A stretch of DNA of 64,000 nucleotides, from NCBI RefSeq assembly GCF_015163075.1, contig NZ_JADDXU010000008.1, positions 62,001 through 126,000 of the forward strand. The letters run 5' to 3'. The position numbers and the translations under genes were made by a program. This stretch comes from Streptomyces justiciae. Its GTDB lineage: Bacteria > Actinomycetota > Actinomycetes > Streptomycetales > Streptomycetaceae. The notes below the pieces were generated by a model. That model was not told the origin of the DNA, ran no database searches, and worked only from the letters and a program-made list of their open reading frames with translations. Within the stretch, counting starts at the first letter, position 1, and each line of letters starts with the position of its first letter. Below, in pieces: positions 48,189-57,458 of this stretch.

Positions 48189-51149
48189 GTGGCGGGCGAG
48201 TTCCCCGACAGGTCGAAGCAGCGCGAGTCGTCGGCAGAACCGACGCCGGGGAGCGCGGGTCCGGTTCCCGAGGCCAGGACCGAGACACGCGATCCACGGC
48301 TCGCGGTGGCACGGGACACCGACGGCCCGGGCGCGGAGTCCGGCGGCGGCGGCGTGGACACGGCGACGCGCGTGTTCTCGGTACGGGACGTGGCGAAGGC
48401 CAGGGAGTCCGCGGCACGGGCGGAGACCGGGGCGGCCGGGGACTCGGGCGACGCCAGGGGTGCTGGGGTTTCCGGAGGTTCCGCGAGGGCAGAGGGGTCC
48501 GCGGGTTCCGGGGACGCTGGGCGCTCCGGAGTTGCCGCCGGCTCGGCGGGCGCCGAGGGTTCGGGTGGCTCGAGGTCCGGGGACGCCGGGGCGTCGGATG
48601 CGGAGGACGGTCAGGAGCGGCCTGGGACGGACGCGGAGGACGCCGAGGCTCAGGACGCCGGTGCGCAGGACGCGGAGGCACCTGAGGCTGAGGGCTCTCA
48701 GGCCGAGGGGCGGGAGGGCGCTGCGTCCGAGGACACGGGCGGCGACGCGCGGCTGCGGGCCGCGGTGGCGGCGTGGGTCCGCTCGGGCGACGGTACGCCG
48801 GACGAGTCCGAGTCCGGGTCCGGGTCTGAGTCCGGGGCCGAGGCTGATACTGATGCCGACGACGGGACGGAGCCCGGCGACGAGTCCGACGCTGACGTCG
48901 AGAACGCGGCTGCGGAGGCCGACGGCGGCGCCGAGACGGCGAAGGGGCCCCAGGAGGCCCCGAAGGCCCCCGGCGAGCCTGAGACGGACGCTGAGGCCCC
49001 CGGGGCTGCCGATACCGGGAAGCCGGCGGACGGGTCCGCGAAGTCAGGCACGGACGGGGACGCCGGGTCGAAGGCCGCCGAGCGAGACGTCGACGAGCCC
49101 GAGACGGCCGCGTCCACGGCCCCCGAGGAGCGCACGCAGCCCGAAGACCCCTCGACCCCGACCGACGCACCCCGCGCCGCGGACGGCACGACGGAGCCCA
49201 CTGACGACCGGCATGACGCGCAGGCTGCCACCGCGTCTGTTGGGTCGGCCGATGGGCCGCGTGACGCGCACGCCGCCGCGGAGCCTGCCGATGAGCCGCG
49301 TGACGCGCACGCTGCCGCGGAGCCTGCCGATGAGCCGCGTGACGCGCACGCCGCCGCTGAGCCTGCCGATGAGCCGCATGGCGCGCACGCTGCCGCGGAG
49401 CCGGCCGATGAGCCGCGGGACGCGCAGGCTGCCACCGCGTCTGCTGAGCCTGTCGACGAGCCGCGTGACGTGCGCGGTGGTACCGGACCCGCCGACGCCG
49501 CCGAGGCCCCCCGACCCACCGACGCTTCCACCAGGCTCCTCAAGGCCGTCGCGCCCGGCGACAAGCCCGGTGGGGCGGTCCCGAAGGTCGACCCCCGTGC
49601 CGCGGCGGGCGCACCTCGAGCCGCCGAGGGGGAGAAGGCCCCCGGGGCACCCGCACCCGGCGACGACAGCCGCACGCGTGGTGCGGGTGGGAAGAAGACC
49701 GGGGCCGGCGGCGAAGCCGAGGCCGAGCGTCCTGTGGATCAGCCCACCACCATGCTCAAGCTCCCGCCCGCCGCGGAGCGCACCAGCAAGTTCGTCGCGC
49801 TCAAGCCCGACGTCACCACCCCCGTCCCCCAGATCGGCCCCGAGCGCACCACCCAGCAGCCGCTTCCGCCGAAGCCCCCGCTGGACCTCCTGGCCGAGCT
49901 GACGAACACGCCGCCGCCCCCGGAGACCCCCCTCCGCACCACCGTCCGGCGCGTGAAGATCTGGACGCCCCTCGTCCTCCTCCTCGCGATCGTCTTTGCG
50001 GTCGTACAGTCCGTACGCCCGCTGCCCACCCCCACCCTCCAGCTCACCGCCGAGGACAGCTACTCCTTCGACGGCGGCAAGGTCGACATCCCCTGGCCCT
50101 CCGACGGCCAGGCCGCCCTCGACGTCCAGGGCATCGGTTCCTTCGGCTCCTCCGGCGAGCAGAAGCCCGTACCGATCGCCAGTGTCGCCAAGGTCATGAC
50201 CGCGTATCTCATCCTCCGCGACCACCCGCTGAAGAGCGGTGCCAAGGGTCCGAACATCAAGATCGACCAGACCGCGCAGGACCAGGCCGACGCCGGTCAG
50301 GAGTCCACCGTCGACGTCACCGCCGGCGACAGCATCTCCCAGCGCGAGGCCCTGGAGAGCATCCTGATCGCGTCCGCGAACAACGTCGCCCGTCTCCTGG
50401 CCCGCTGGGACGCCGGTTCCGAGAAGGCCTTCGTCGAGAAGATGAACGACGCCGCCGACGACCTCGGGATGACGAACACGACGTACACCGACCCGTCCGG
50501 GCTCAACAACACCACCGTCTCCACCGCCGTGGACCAGGTGAAGCTCGCCAAGAAGGCCATGGAGTACCCGGCCTTCCGCGAGGTCGCCGCGATGATGTCG
50601 TACGACGACTACAAGGGCACCAACCACCCCAACTGGAACCAGCTCGTCGGCAAGAACGACGTCGTCGGCATCAAGACCGGCACCACCACCTCCGCCCTCG
50701 GCAACCTCGTGTTCGCCGCGAAGAAGGAGGTGAACGGCGAGACCCGCACCATCGTCGGCGCGGTGCTGCGCCAGCCCGCCGGCGGCGTGGACAACACCAT
50801 CCTCAGCGCCGCCCTCACCGCGGGCGACCAGCTGATCCGGGCCGCCCAGGGCGCCCTGAAGTCCGCGACGATCATCAAGAAGGGCGATGTCGTGGGGTAC
50901 GTGGACGACGGGCTCGGCGGGCACACGGCCGTCGTCGCCACCAAGGACGTCACCGCCGTCGGCTGGTCCGGCCTCACCGTGAAGCTGACGTTCGCCGCCG
51001 ACGACGTACCGCACACCGCGAAGGCCGGCACCAAGGTCGGCACGCTCACGGTCGGTGACGCCTCGGCCGGTGCCGTCTCGGTCCCGGTCGCGCTCCAGGA
51101 GGACCTCGTCGAACCGGGCTTCACGGACAAGCTGACCCGCGTCAGCTGA
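48189..51149 (+). CDS. D-alanyl-D-alanine carboxypeptidase (S11) with giant disordered N-terminus
   Basis: About 986 residues. Residues 1-585 are cytoplasmic, acidic, Ala/Glu/Asp/Gly/Pro-rich and repetitive, hence disordered. A membrane helix spans about 592-610 (WTPLVLLLAIVFAVVQ). The exported catalytic domain has S665-V-A-K668 (SxxK), S729-A-N731 and K829-T830-G831, all S11 penicillin-binding motifs, plus a C-terminal beta domain. GTG 48189 chosen because GAGGAGG lies 5 nt upstream (ATG 48171 also possible). It trims peptidoglycan D-Ala. The long cytoplasmic tail could take phosphorylation or bind division or regulatory partners. Confidence 0.9.
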   Translation: MAGEFPDRSKQRESSAEPTPGSAGPVPEARTETRDPRLAVARDTDGPGAESGGGGVDTATRVFSVRDVAKARESAARAETGAAGDSGDARGAGVSGGSARAEGSAGSGDAGRSGVAAGSAGAEGSGGSRSGDAGASDAEDGQERPGTDAEDAEAQDAGAQDAEAPEAEGSQAEGREGAASEDTGGDARLRAAVAAWVRSGDGTPDESESGSGSESGAEADTDADDGTEPGDESDADVENAAAEADGGAETAKGPQEAPKAPGEPETDAEAPGAADTGKPADGSAKSGTDGDAGSKAAERDVDEPETAASTAPEERTQPEDPSTPTDAPRAADGTTEPTDDRHDAQAATASVGSADGPRDAHAAAEPADEPRDAHAAAEPADEPRDAHAAAEPADEPHGAHAAAEPADEPRDAQAATASAEPVDEPRDVRGGTGPADAAEAPRPTDASTRLLKAVAPGDKPGGAVPKVDPRAAAGAPRAAEGEKAPGAPAPGDDSRTRGAGGKKTGAGGEAEAERPVDQPTTMLKLPPAAERTSKFVALKPDVTTPVPQIGPERTTQQPLPPKPPLDLLAELTNTPPPPETPLRTTVRRVKIWTPLVLLLAIVFAVVQSVRPLPTPTLQLTAEDSYSFDGGKVDIPWPSDGQAALDVQGIGSFGSSGEQKPVPIASVAKVMTAYLILRDHPLKSGAKGPNIKIDQTAQDQADAGQESTVDVTAGDSISQREALESILIASANNVARLLARWDAGSEKAFVEKMNDAADDLGMTNTTYTDPSGLNNTTVSTAVDQVKLAKKAMEYPAFREVAAMMSYDDYKGTNHPNWNQLVGKNDVVGIKTGTTTSALGNLVFAAKKEVNGETRTIVGAVLRQPAGGVDNTILSAALTAGDQLIRAAQGALKSATIIKKGDVVGYVDDGLGGHTAVVATKDVTAVGWSGLTVKLTFAADDVPHTAKAGTKVGTLTVGDASAGAVSVPVALQEDLVEPGFTDKLTRVS
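49251..49445 (+). repeat. 39-bp in-frame tandem repeats in the carboxypeptidase gene
   Basis: Five consecutive 39-bp units encode 13-residue repeats with consensus DEPRDAHAAAEPA (residues about 355-419). A partial unit precedes them and a degenerate one follows. Nearly identical DNA in units 1-4 implies recent slippage, so the copy number may vary between strains. Confidence 0.85.
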
Positions 51150-51321
51150 GTTCCCGTACGCATCCCCGCCGCCGACGCCCCCGCCCGGGGGCCCGGCGGC
51201 GGGCTGCGTGCTAGCGTCACGAATCGGGGCAGGTCGCCGGTCGCCCACAACGCGACCGTGAACGAGGCCGGAACATCACACGGCCGAGAAAAGAAGACGG
51301 GACACGGGGAGTTGCCTTCAG

Positions 51322-53214
51322 GTGGCCACTGCGGAGCCGACACGCGCAGACGACGCCGATCCGGACTCGGGGACGAGCCCGCGAATACGTGTGCCCGCAC
51401 CGCGCACAGAGAGTGCCGGAAGGTCAGCCGACAGCAGTCGTACCGACGACCCGGTCACCCCTGAGCCGTCCCCGGTGCCCTCCCGTTTCCTCACCGCCTT
51501 CCTCGCTCTGCGCGAGCGGATCCTGCGGCACCCCGTGCTCTCCTTCACCGCGCTGTCCGGCGGGCTCCACATCATGTGGTTCTTCCTGTTCGCCAACAGC
51601 GGCGGTGACCTCGCCGCCCAGGACGCCTGGGCGGAGTTCGTCGGCCGGCACCCGGACTCGGCGTACAACCTCGCCTGGTACGGCGGCATGCACCCGGTGT
51701 CGTACAGCGTCGTCTCGCCGTATCTGATGTCGGTCCTCGGTGTCCGTACGACGATGATGATCGCCGGCACCGTCTCGGCCGGGCTGCTCACGCTGATCCT
51801 GCTGCGCAGCCGGTCCGTGAAGAACCCGCTGTGGGCCTCGCTCGCGGGTGTGATCGCCTTCTTCTGCAATGCCGTCTCGGGGCGCGTGACCTTCGGTCTC
51901 GGCACGATGTTCGCGCTCGGCGCGGTCGCGGTCGTGTTCTGCTGGCCGTACCGCTGGCGCTACAAGCGGTGGGCGAAGGCGCTGTGCGCCGCGCCGCTGG
52001 CCGCGCTCGCCACGATGGCCTCGCCGGTCGCGGGCCTGTTCGTGGGGCTGGTCGCGGTCGCGCTGTTCCTGCAGAAGCGGCGGCCCGGCGCCTGGGCGCT
52101 GGGCATCGCGCCGACCGTGGTGGTCGCGGTGTCGGCGTGGCTGTTCCCGTTCTCCGGCACCCAGCCGATGATCTTCGGCTCGGTGATCCTGCCGTTCCTC
52201 TACGGCGCGCTCGTCTTCGTCCTCGTCCCCAAGGGGTGGCGGACGGTCCGGCTGACGGCCGCGGTGTACGCGCTCGCCGTCGTCCTGGTCTGGCTGATCA
52301 GCTCGCAGATCGGGTCGAACATCTCCCGGCTGCCGATGCTGTTCGCCGGGACGGTGCTGGTGGCGGCGCTGCCGTTCACGGTGCCGCGCAGCCGCAAGTG
52401 GTACGCGATCGTGGTGGCCATCGCCGGGTTCGGCGGCTGGATCGGCTTCAAGTCGGTCGACGACGTCCTCAACACCACCCCGGCCGCCTCCTGGGCCCGC
52501 GAGCTCGCCCCGCTCGTCAACGAGCTCCAGGAGGTCGGCGCCGAGAAGGGCCGCGTCGAGGTCGTGCCGGCCCGCTCCCACCGGGAGGCGTCCGCGCTCG
52601 CCCCGTACGTCAACCTCGCCCGCGGCTGGAACCGCCAGGCCGACATGGAGCGCAACCCGCTCTTCTACGACGACACGCTCAACTCCGCGAACTACCACGA
52701 GTGGGTCAAGCGCTGGGCCGTGCACTTCGTGGTCGTCTCCAAGGACGAGCCGGACGGCGACGGGGCGAAGCGGGAGCGGGACCTCGTCCAGCGGGGGATG
52801 CCGTATCTGAAGCAGGTCTGGGGCGACGCCAACTGGCAGCTGTTCCAGGTGACCGACCCGACCCCGCTCGCCGAGCCCAACGCGGTCGTGGACCGCGCCG
52901 AGCAGGGCGAGATGACCCTCCAGGTGAGGAAGGCCGGCCGCATCCTCATCCGCATCCCGTACTCGCCGTGGCTGAGCATCGTCGACGCCGACGGCAAGAG
53001 CCTCAAGCCGCCGCAGGAGACGGACGCCTCCAAGGACCGGGCCGACGGGGAGCCGAAGACGTACGACAACGTCAACGGCTGCCTGATGGAGACGGAGGAG
53101 GACGCCCAGGGCGACAAGTGGACGGAGCTGATCGCGCCGAAGGCGGGGACGTACCGGCTGGCGGCGCCCTATCAGCTGCCGCGGGGCACGCCGTGCCCCG
53201 ACGAGCTGAAGTAG
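51322..53214 (+). CDS. Polytopic membrane protein with extracytoplasmic C-domain
   Basis: 630 residues. A disordered N-terminus (about 55 residues) is followed by about a dozen hydrophobic helices and a C-terminal soluble domain of about 220 residues with WELF-like beta strands and a charged linker. It resembles large Streptomyces membrane proteins sometimes placed near the 6-pyruvoyl-tetrahydropterin-synthase-related/GT-C-like group, but I cannot name a reaction. GTG 51322 has GGGGAG about 10 nt upstream. It follows the D,D-carboxypeptidase by 172 bp and may be in the same cell-envelope unit. Convergent with the MerR gene. Confidence 0.65.
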   Translation: MATAEPTRADDADPDSGTSPRIRVPAPRTESAGRSADSSRTDDPVTPEPSPVPSRFLTAFLALRERILRHPVLSFTALSGGLHIMWFFLFANSGGDLAAQDAWAEFVGRHPDSAYNLAWYGGMHPVSYSVVSPYLMSVLGVRTTMMIAGTVSAGLLTLILLRSRSVKNPLWASLAGVIAFFCNAVSGRVTFGLGTMFALGAVAVVFCWPYRWRYKRWAKALCAAPLAALATMASPVAGLFVGLVAVALFLQKRRPGAWALGIAPTVVVAVSAWLFPFSGTQPMIFGSVILPFLYGALVFVLVPKGWRTVRLTAAVYALAVVLVWLISSQIGSNISRLPMLFAGTVLVAALPFTVPRSRKWYAIVVAIAGFGGWIGFKSVDDVLNTTPAASWARELAPLVNELQEVGAEKGRVEVVPARSHREASALAPYVNLARGWNRQADMERNPLFYDDTLNSANYHEWVKRWAVHFVVVSKDEPDGDGAKRERDLVQRGMPYLKQVWGDANWQLFQVTDPTPLAEPNAVVDRAEQGEMTLQVRKAGRILIRIPYSPWLSIVDADGKSLKPPQETDASKDRADGEPKTYDNVNGCLMETEEDAQGDKWTELIAPKAGTYRLAAPYQLPRGTPCPDELK

Positions 53215-53220
53215 GGCCGC

Positions 53221-54072
53221 CTACCTGATGGGGAAGGCGACGTCGCAGACGGGGTCCTCGGGCCCCGCCGCGTCCCAGTCCGCGAAGTAGATCTCCCGGC
53301 AGGGCCCCGCCTGTTCCAGGCCCTGCCCGGCGATCCACTCCTCCACCGCCTCGAAGGCGGCCATCAGCTGGGGATGGGCCACCTGCGCCTTGGTGACCCG
53401 GGTGTACGCGAACCGCTGCGCCGGCTCTACCCGGACCTCCGTCCCCCGCACCCGGCCCTGCGCCGCCGCCCACGCCCGCGCGGCAGCCTCGTCGGCGACC
53501 GGCACGCAGGACTCGGCGGGCCCGTCGCTCTCCATGGACACCTCGGAGTGGTAGCGCACGAACGGGGCCGCGGTCAGGCCCCCGCACTCCCGCGCGCCCT
53601 CCTCCAGGCGGCCCAGCGAGGCGCCGATCCAGGCCGGCAGCTCGTCGGCCAGCACGTGCCGCGTCTCGGTGATCACCACCTGCTCCGGCAGCTCCACCGT
53701 CTCCACCACGAACTTCCCGTACATCTCGGAGCTCCTCCCCGACAGTCGTCCACGGAGGTACTCGGCGAGCGTCCGCTGCCCGGCCAGCCGGGTCTCGACC
53801 TCGGCCCAGTAGGCGGCCAGCACGTCCGCGCCCGCGGCCCCGCCCGCCTCGACCACCTCGGCGATCCGCGCCAGGGGCATGTCGAGCTGCCGCAGCATCG
53901 CCACCAGCCGGGCGCGTTCCACCTGGCCGGCCCGGTAGTAGCGGTAGCCGCTGGCCTCGTCGACATGCGCCGGGGTCAGCAGTCCGAGCCGGTCGTACAG
54001 CCGCAGAGCCTTGGCCGAGAGGCGGGCCCGCGCGGCGAACGCGCCGATGGTGAGCAGGTCGTCGTCGGTCAC
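53221..54072 (-). CDS. MerR-family regulator with GyrI-like ligand domain
   Basis: 283 residues. The N-terminal MerR helix-turn-helix reads LLTIGAFAARARLSAKALRLYDRLGLLTPAHVDEASGYRYY. A coiled-coil helix (about 75-125) follows, then a GyrI-like effector-binding domain at the C-terminus (FVRYHSEVSMESDG, FAYTRVTKAQVAHPQLMAAF). These regulators bind bulky cationic or aromatic compounds and control efflux or resistance genes. GTG 54072 has GAGG upstream. No obvious target gene is adjacent; the glutathione peroxidase is upstream on the same strand. Confidence 0.85.
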   Translation of the reverse strand: MTDDDLLTIGAFAARARLSAKALRLYDRLGLLTPAHVDEASGYRYYRAGQVERARLVAMLRQLDMPLARIAEVVEAGGAAGADVLAAYWAEVETRLAGQRTLAEYLRGRLSGRSSEMYGKFVVETVELPEQVVITETRHVLADELPAWIGASLGRLEEGARECGGLTAAPFVRYHSEVSMESDGPAESCVPVADEAAARAWAAAQGRVRGTEVRVEPAQRFAYTRVTKAQVAHPQLMAAFEAVEEWIAGQGLEQAGPCREIYFADWDAAGPEDPVCDVAFPIR

Positions 54073-54143
54073 CGGACCATCCTCGTCCTCCGTCACCGGA
54101 CGGGTCTTTCCGCCCGGTGACGAGGAGGCTCTTCCCTGCCCCA

Positions 54144-54185
54144 GGGGCAAGGTCAACGGGCCCCCGGGGGCAAGGTCAACGGGCC
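54144..54185. repeat. 19-bp direct duplication at the glutathione peroxidase stop
   Basis: GGGGCAAGGTCAACGGGCC occurs at 54144-54162 and again at 54167-54185, 23 bp apart. The second copy contains the peroxidase stop codon (TCA at 54176-54178 on the plus strand). It looks like a small local duplication just past the stop, with no clear function. Confidence 0.7.
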
Positions 54186-54682
54186 AGCTGGGCCTCCACG
54201 GCGGCCACGAGCTCCGCCGCCTCCGGCTCGGTCTGCGGGGAGAAGCGGGCGACGACGGTGCCGTCCCGGCCGATGAGGAACTTCTCGAAGTTCCAGCGGA
54301 TGTCGCCGGTGTGCCCGTCGCCGTCGGCGAAGTCGACCAGCCGCTCGTAGAGCGCGTGCCGGCCCTCGCCGTTCACCTCGACCTTCTCGGTCATCGGGAA
54401 GGTCACGCCGTACGTCGCCGAGCAGAACTCCGCGATCTCCTCGGCGCTGCCGGGCTCCTGGCCCATGAACTGGTTGCAGGGCACGCCGAGGACGGTGAAG
54501 CCCTGGTCGGCGTAGCTCTTCTGGAGGTTCTCCAGGCCCGTGTACTGCGGGGTCAGCCCGCACTTGGAGGCCACGTTCACGATCAGCACGGCCTGGCCGG
54601 CGTACTGGGAGAGGTCGGCGGCGCCGCCCTGGAGGGTGCCGATCTCGACGGAGAGGGGGGAGTTGCTGTCAGCAGTGGTCAT
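54176..54682 (-). CDS. Glutathione peroxidase-family (thioredoxin-type) peroxidase
   Basis: 168 residues. Peroxidatic C41 in NVASKCGLTP, the VPCNQF motif (C69/Q71), the resolving Cys candidate C87 in EFCSATYGVTFP, and WNFEKFLI with W130/N131. Cys in place of selenocysteine plus C87 fits the thioredoxin-dependent GPx group, as actinobacteria use mycothiol and thioredoxin rather than glutathione. ATG 54682. It would reduce lipid and hydrogen peroxides in the cytoplasm. A MerR regulator lies downstream on the same strand. Confidence 0.92.
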   Translation of the reverse strand: MTTADSNSPLSVEIGTLQGGAADLSQYAGQAVLIVNVASKCGLTPQYTGLENLQKSYADQGFTVLGVPCNQFMGQEPGSAEEIAEFCSATYGVTFPMTEKVEVNGEGRHALYERLVDFADGDGHTGDIRWNFEKFLIGRDGTVVARFSPQTEPEAAELVAAVEAQLAR

Positions 54683-54739
54683 AAGCGGATGCTAACTCCG
54701 GTAAGTGTCGGGCCGACGTGCGGCCTCGGTGCGGACGAC

Positions 54740-55735
54740 TCAATGCGGGGTCTCTTTGGCACGGGCCTCCTCGCTCCGGGACGCCTCGACGAGCACCGTC
54801 CCGGCCGCCGTCCGCTCGTACAGCACCGACCGCCCCGCCCGCCGCCGCTCCACCAGCCCGGCGTCCAGCAGCACGCGCAGATGGCGGCCGACGGAGCCGA
54901 GGGCGTGGCCGGTCACCGCGACCAGCTGGGTCGTGCTCATCGGCGTTTCGAGCAGCACCAGCAGCCCGGCCCGCGCGGCCCCGACGAGCGCCCCGAGCCC
55001 GCCCGGGACGGGCCGCCGCCGGTGGTCCTCGGCGAGCACCCCGAGACACGGGTAGACGACGGCGTACCGCTCCCGCCCCTCCCACGACACCCAGCCGTTG
55101 CCCGTCGTCACCGGGATGAAGGACAGCTCGGCGCCGGACGCGACCTCCCGCGGCGGGTATTCGTGCAGGTTGACCTGGAACCGGCTCTCGCCGAGCCAGC
55201 GGGTCCAGGGCCGCAGCGAGTCCAGTACGGCCGCCCAGCCGCCCTGGCTCACCTGCGCGGTCCGTGCGACCACGTCGGCCTCCAGGACGCGCCGCCGACG
55301 CTCCCAGTACGGCCGTACGGTCTCCTCCCAGACGTGGGTGAGGAGCGCGGTCGCCCGCTCGGGCAGGTCGTCGTGCTCCAGGAGGGCGGGGAGCGGTCCG
55401 GCGAGGGAGACGCGGAGGTTGGCGCGGGCCGCGTCCGAAGCGGCCGTCCGCACCCGGGCCACGGTCTCCTCGAAGGTCTCCCCGGCGATCGGGGTGGGGC
55501 AGACGAAGTCGGCGATCCAGGACCTGAGCGCGGCGTCCACGAGGGCCTCGGCCACCGGGTCGGCGGCCAGGAACGCGCGATAGCCGGGCAGATGCGCCCG
55601 CAGCCACGCCTCCTCGCCCGGATGTGCGGCGGTCCCCCTGCGCAGCAGCCACAGACTCGCGAACGTCTCCGCGAACGGCGAGACCACGAACCGGCTGCGG
55701 GCAAGGGTGTCGGCGTCGAGCTGCCACCACCCCAT
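54740..55735 (-). CDS. DUF5937/ArsR-type winged-helix regulator
   Basis: 331 residues. A large N-terminal domain of the DUF5937 type has FVVSPFAETFASLW and HLPGYRAFLA. A C-terminal ArsR-like winged helix has STTQLVAVTGHALGSVGRHLRVLLDAGLVERRRAGRSVLYERT. Divergent from the MFS transporter (80-bp gap with an inverted repeat), so it probably represses the transporter and itself. The signal bound by the N-terminal domain is unknown. Confidence 0.85.
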   Translation of the reverse strand: MGWWQLDADTLARSRFVVSPFAETFASLWLLRRGTAAHPGEEAWLRAHLPGYRAFLAADPVAEALVDAALRSWIADFVCPTPIAGETFEETVARVRTAASDAARANLRVSLAGPLPALLEHDDLPERATALLTHVWEETVRPYWERRRRVLEADVVARTAQVSQGGWAAVLDSLRPWTRWLGESRFQVNLHEYPPREVASGAELSFIPVTTGNGWVSWEGRERYAVVYPCLGVLAEDHRRRPVPGGLGALVGAARAGLLVLLETPMSTTQLVAVTGHALGSVGRHLRVLLDAGLVERRRAGRSVLYERTAAGTVLVEASRSEEARAKETPH

Positions 55736-55758
55736 GAGCCCCCCTGCTGCCGTGTGGC

Positions 55759-55776
55759 TTTCGCCGACGCGCGAAA
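55759..55776. promoter_or_regulatory. Inverted repeat in the ArsR-like/MFS divergent promoter
   Basis: TTTCGC-CGACGC-GCGAAA, perfect 6-bp arms with a 6-bp spacer, in the 80-bp gap between the divergent genes; the AATAAC that follows could be a -10. Candidate operator for the ArsR-like regulator. Confidence 0.5.
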
Positions 55777-55815
55777 CAATAACGATCGCCGCCCGCCCCC
55801 TCCGAGAATCCCTCC

Positions 55816-57012
55816 ATGCGCAGCTACCGCGAGCTCTTCCGCACCCCGGAGTTCACCCCCTTCTTCCTCTCCTACGCCGCCTTCAACGCGGCCCTGACGA
55901 TCGGCGGACTGTCCCTCGCCACGATGGTCTACCGGGCCACCGACTCCCCGCTGCTGTCGGCGCTGAGCATGTTCGGCCCGCAGCTGGCGCAGGTGCTGGG
56001 CGCGACCTTCCTGCTCTCGGGAGCCGACCGGCTGCGTCCGCGCTCGACGCTGGTCTGGTCGGGACTGGCCTTCGCGACCCTGACGGCGGTGCTGGCGCTG
56101 CCCGGACTCCCGGTCTGGGGAGTCTTCGTCGTCGTCCTGGTCCAGGGCCTGATCGCGTCGCTGGGCGGCGGGGTGACCGGGGGCCTGCTGAACGAGATCC
56201 TCCCCAAGTCGGGCTTCGTACTGGGCCGTTCGGTGTTCAACATGGCGTCGGGCCTGATGCAGGTGCTCGGGTTCGCGCTGGGCGGCGCGCTGTTGGCGCT
56301 CCTGTCCCCGCGGACCTGTCTGCTCCTGGCGGCGGTGCTGTATCTGACGCAGGCCGTGAGCTACCGCGTCGGCCTGACCGCCCGCCCGCCCCGCGCCTCC
56401 GGCCGCCTCTCGGTCCGGGCGACCTGGCGCAACAACGCCTTCCTGTGGTCCTCGCGGGGCCGCCGCCTGACGTACCTCGGCCTGTGGCTCCCCAACGGCC
56501 TGGTTGTGGGCTGCGACTCCCTGTACGTCTCCTACGCCCCGGAGGCGGCAGGCGCACTGTTCGCGTCGGGTGCGCTGGGCATGTTCATGGGCGACGTGCT
56601 GGTGGGCCGCTTCGTACCGCCGGCCCTGCGCGGGCGCCTGGCCACGCCGCTGCTCCTGCTGCTGGCGACGCCGTATCTGCTGTTCGCGCTGCGGCCGGAC
56701 GTGGTGTGGGCGGCGATGGCGGTGTGCCTCTCCAACGTCGGGTTCGCCGCGAGCCTGGTCCAGCAGGAGCGGCTGATGTCCCTCACCCCGGACGACATGG
56801 CGGGCCACGCCCTCGGGCTGCGCTCCGCCGGGATGCTCACCATGCAGGGCGTGGCCGCGGCGCTGGCCGGTTCGCTGGCCCAGGTGACGTCCCCGGCGGC
56901 GGCGATGTCGATGACGGCGGGGGCGTCGGTGCTGGTGACGTTGGCGCTGGCGGTGGCGGGCCGACGGCAGCCGGACGCCGTGGCGGCTACGGCGCCGGGT
57001 CTGGCTCGCTGA
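55816..57012 (+). CDS. MFS transporter, divergent from the ArsR-like regulator
   Basis: 398 residues with about 12 helices. It resembles the efflux MFS group typically found beside DUF5937/ArsR regulators (ADRLRPRSTLVWSGLA loop and a repeated second half with GLRSAGMLTMQGVAAALAG). ATG 55816. Its 3' end overlaps the convergent MarR gene by 26 bp, so antisense interference is possible. Probably exports a toxic small molecule sensed by the divergent regulator. Confidence 0.85.
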   Translation: MRSYRELFRTPEFTPFFLSYAAFNAALTIGGLSLATMVYRATDSPLLSALSMFGPQLAQVLGATFLLSGADRLRPRSTLVWSGLAFATLTAVLALPGLPVWGVFVVVLVQGLIASLGGGVTGGLLNEILPKSGFVLGRSVFNMASGLMQVLGFALGGALLALLSPRTCLLLAAVLYLTQAVSYRVGLTARPPRASGRLSVRATWRNNAFLWSSRGRRLTYLGLWLPNGLVVGCDSLYVSYAPEAAGALFASGALGMFMGDVLVGRFVPPALRGRLATPLLLLLATPYLLFALRPDVVWAAMAVCLSNVGFAASLVQQERLMSLTPDDMAGHALGLRSAGMLTMQGVAAALAGSLAQVTSPAAAMSMTAGASVLVTLALAVAGRRQPDAVAATAPGLAR

Positions 57013-57454
57013 ACACTTCCGGCACCTTGTTGTCGAGGACGACACGGGAGAGGAGCGCGGCGAGCCGGTCGCGCTCGGTGGGGGTGAGACCGGCGGGCAG
57101 CGCGTCGATGCGGCGGCAAGTCTCCTCGTAGAACTCCGCGGCGAGTTCGGCGCCGTGCTCGGTGAGACTTACGCGGACGGCACGCCGGTCACGGGGATCG
57201 GGCTCACGGCGCACCAAGCCCCGCTGGACGGTCCGGTCCACGAGCCCGGTGAGGCTGGACTTGGCGAGGCCCAGGGTTTCGCCGAGCTCGGTCATGCCCT
57301 GGGGGTGGGGCATGAGGACGCAGAGAAGCTGGCCTTGTTGGGGGGTGATGTGGAAGGCGCGGCTGGAGTCGGCGTAGACGGCGTTGATGAGGAACGCGGA
57401 GCGGACTAGGGCGGGGACTATGCCCAGGGTGGTGGCGGGGGGTGGTTTGGGCAT
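56987..57454 (-). CDS. MarR family transcriptional regulator
   Basis: 155 residues with MarR features: HITPQQGQLLCVL, MTELGETLGLAKSSLTGLVDRTVQRGLVRREPDPRDRRAVRVSLTEHG (winged helix) and a C-terminal dimerisation helix. ATG 57454 is 4 bp after the STAND NTPase stop, so they may be cotranscribed. It overlaps the MFS 3' end by 26 bp. A target operator is not apparent nearby. Confidence 0.88.
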   Translation of the reverse strand: MPKPPPATTLGIVPALVRSAFLINAVYADSSRAFHITPQQGQLLCVLMPHPQGMTELGETLGLAKSSLTGLVDRTVQRGLVRREPDPRDRRAVRVSLTEHGAELAAEFYEETCRRIDALPAGLTPTERDRLAALLSRVVLDNKVPEVFSEPDPAP

Positions 57455-57458
57455 TCGG

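Noticed and set aside
48189..49445. The DAHA-containing 13-residue repeats of the carboxypeptidase compared with the DAHAT repeats of AfsS
   Set aside because: Both have a 13-residue period and contain DAHA, but the flanking residues differ and the DNA repeats are unrelated. I treat it as coincidence of Ala/Asp-rich coding.
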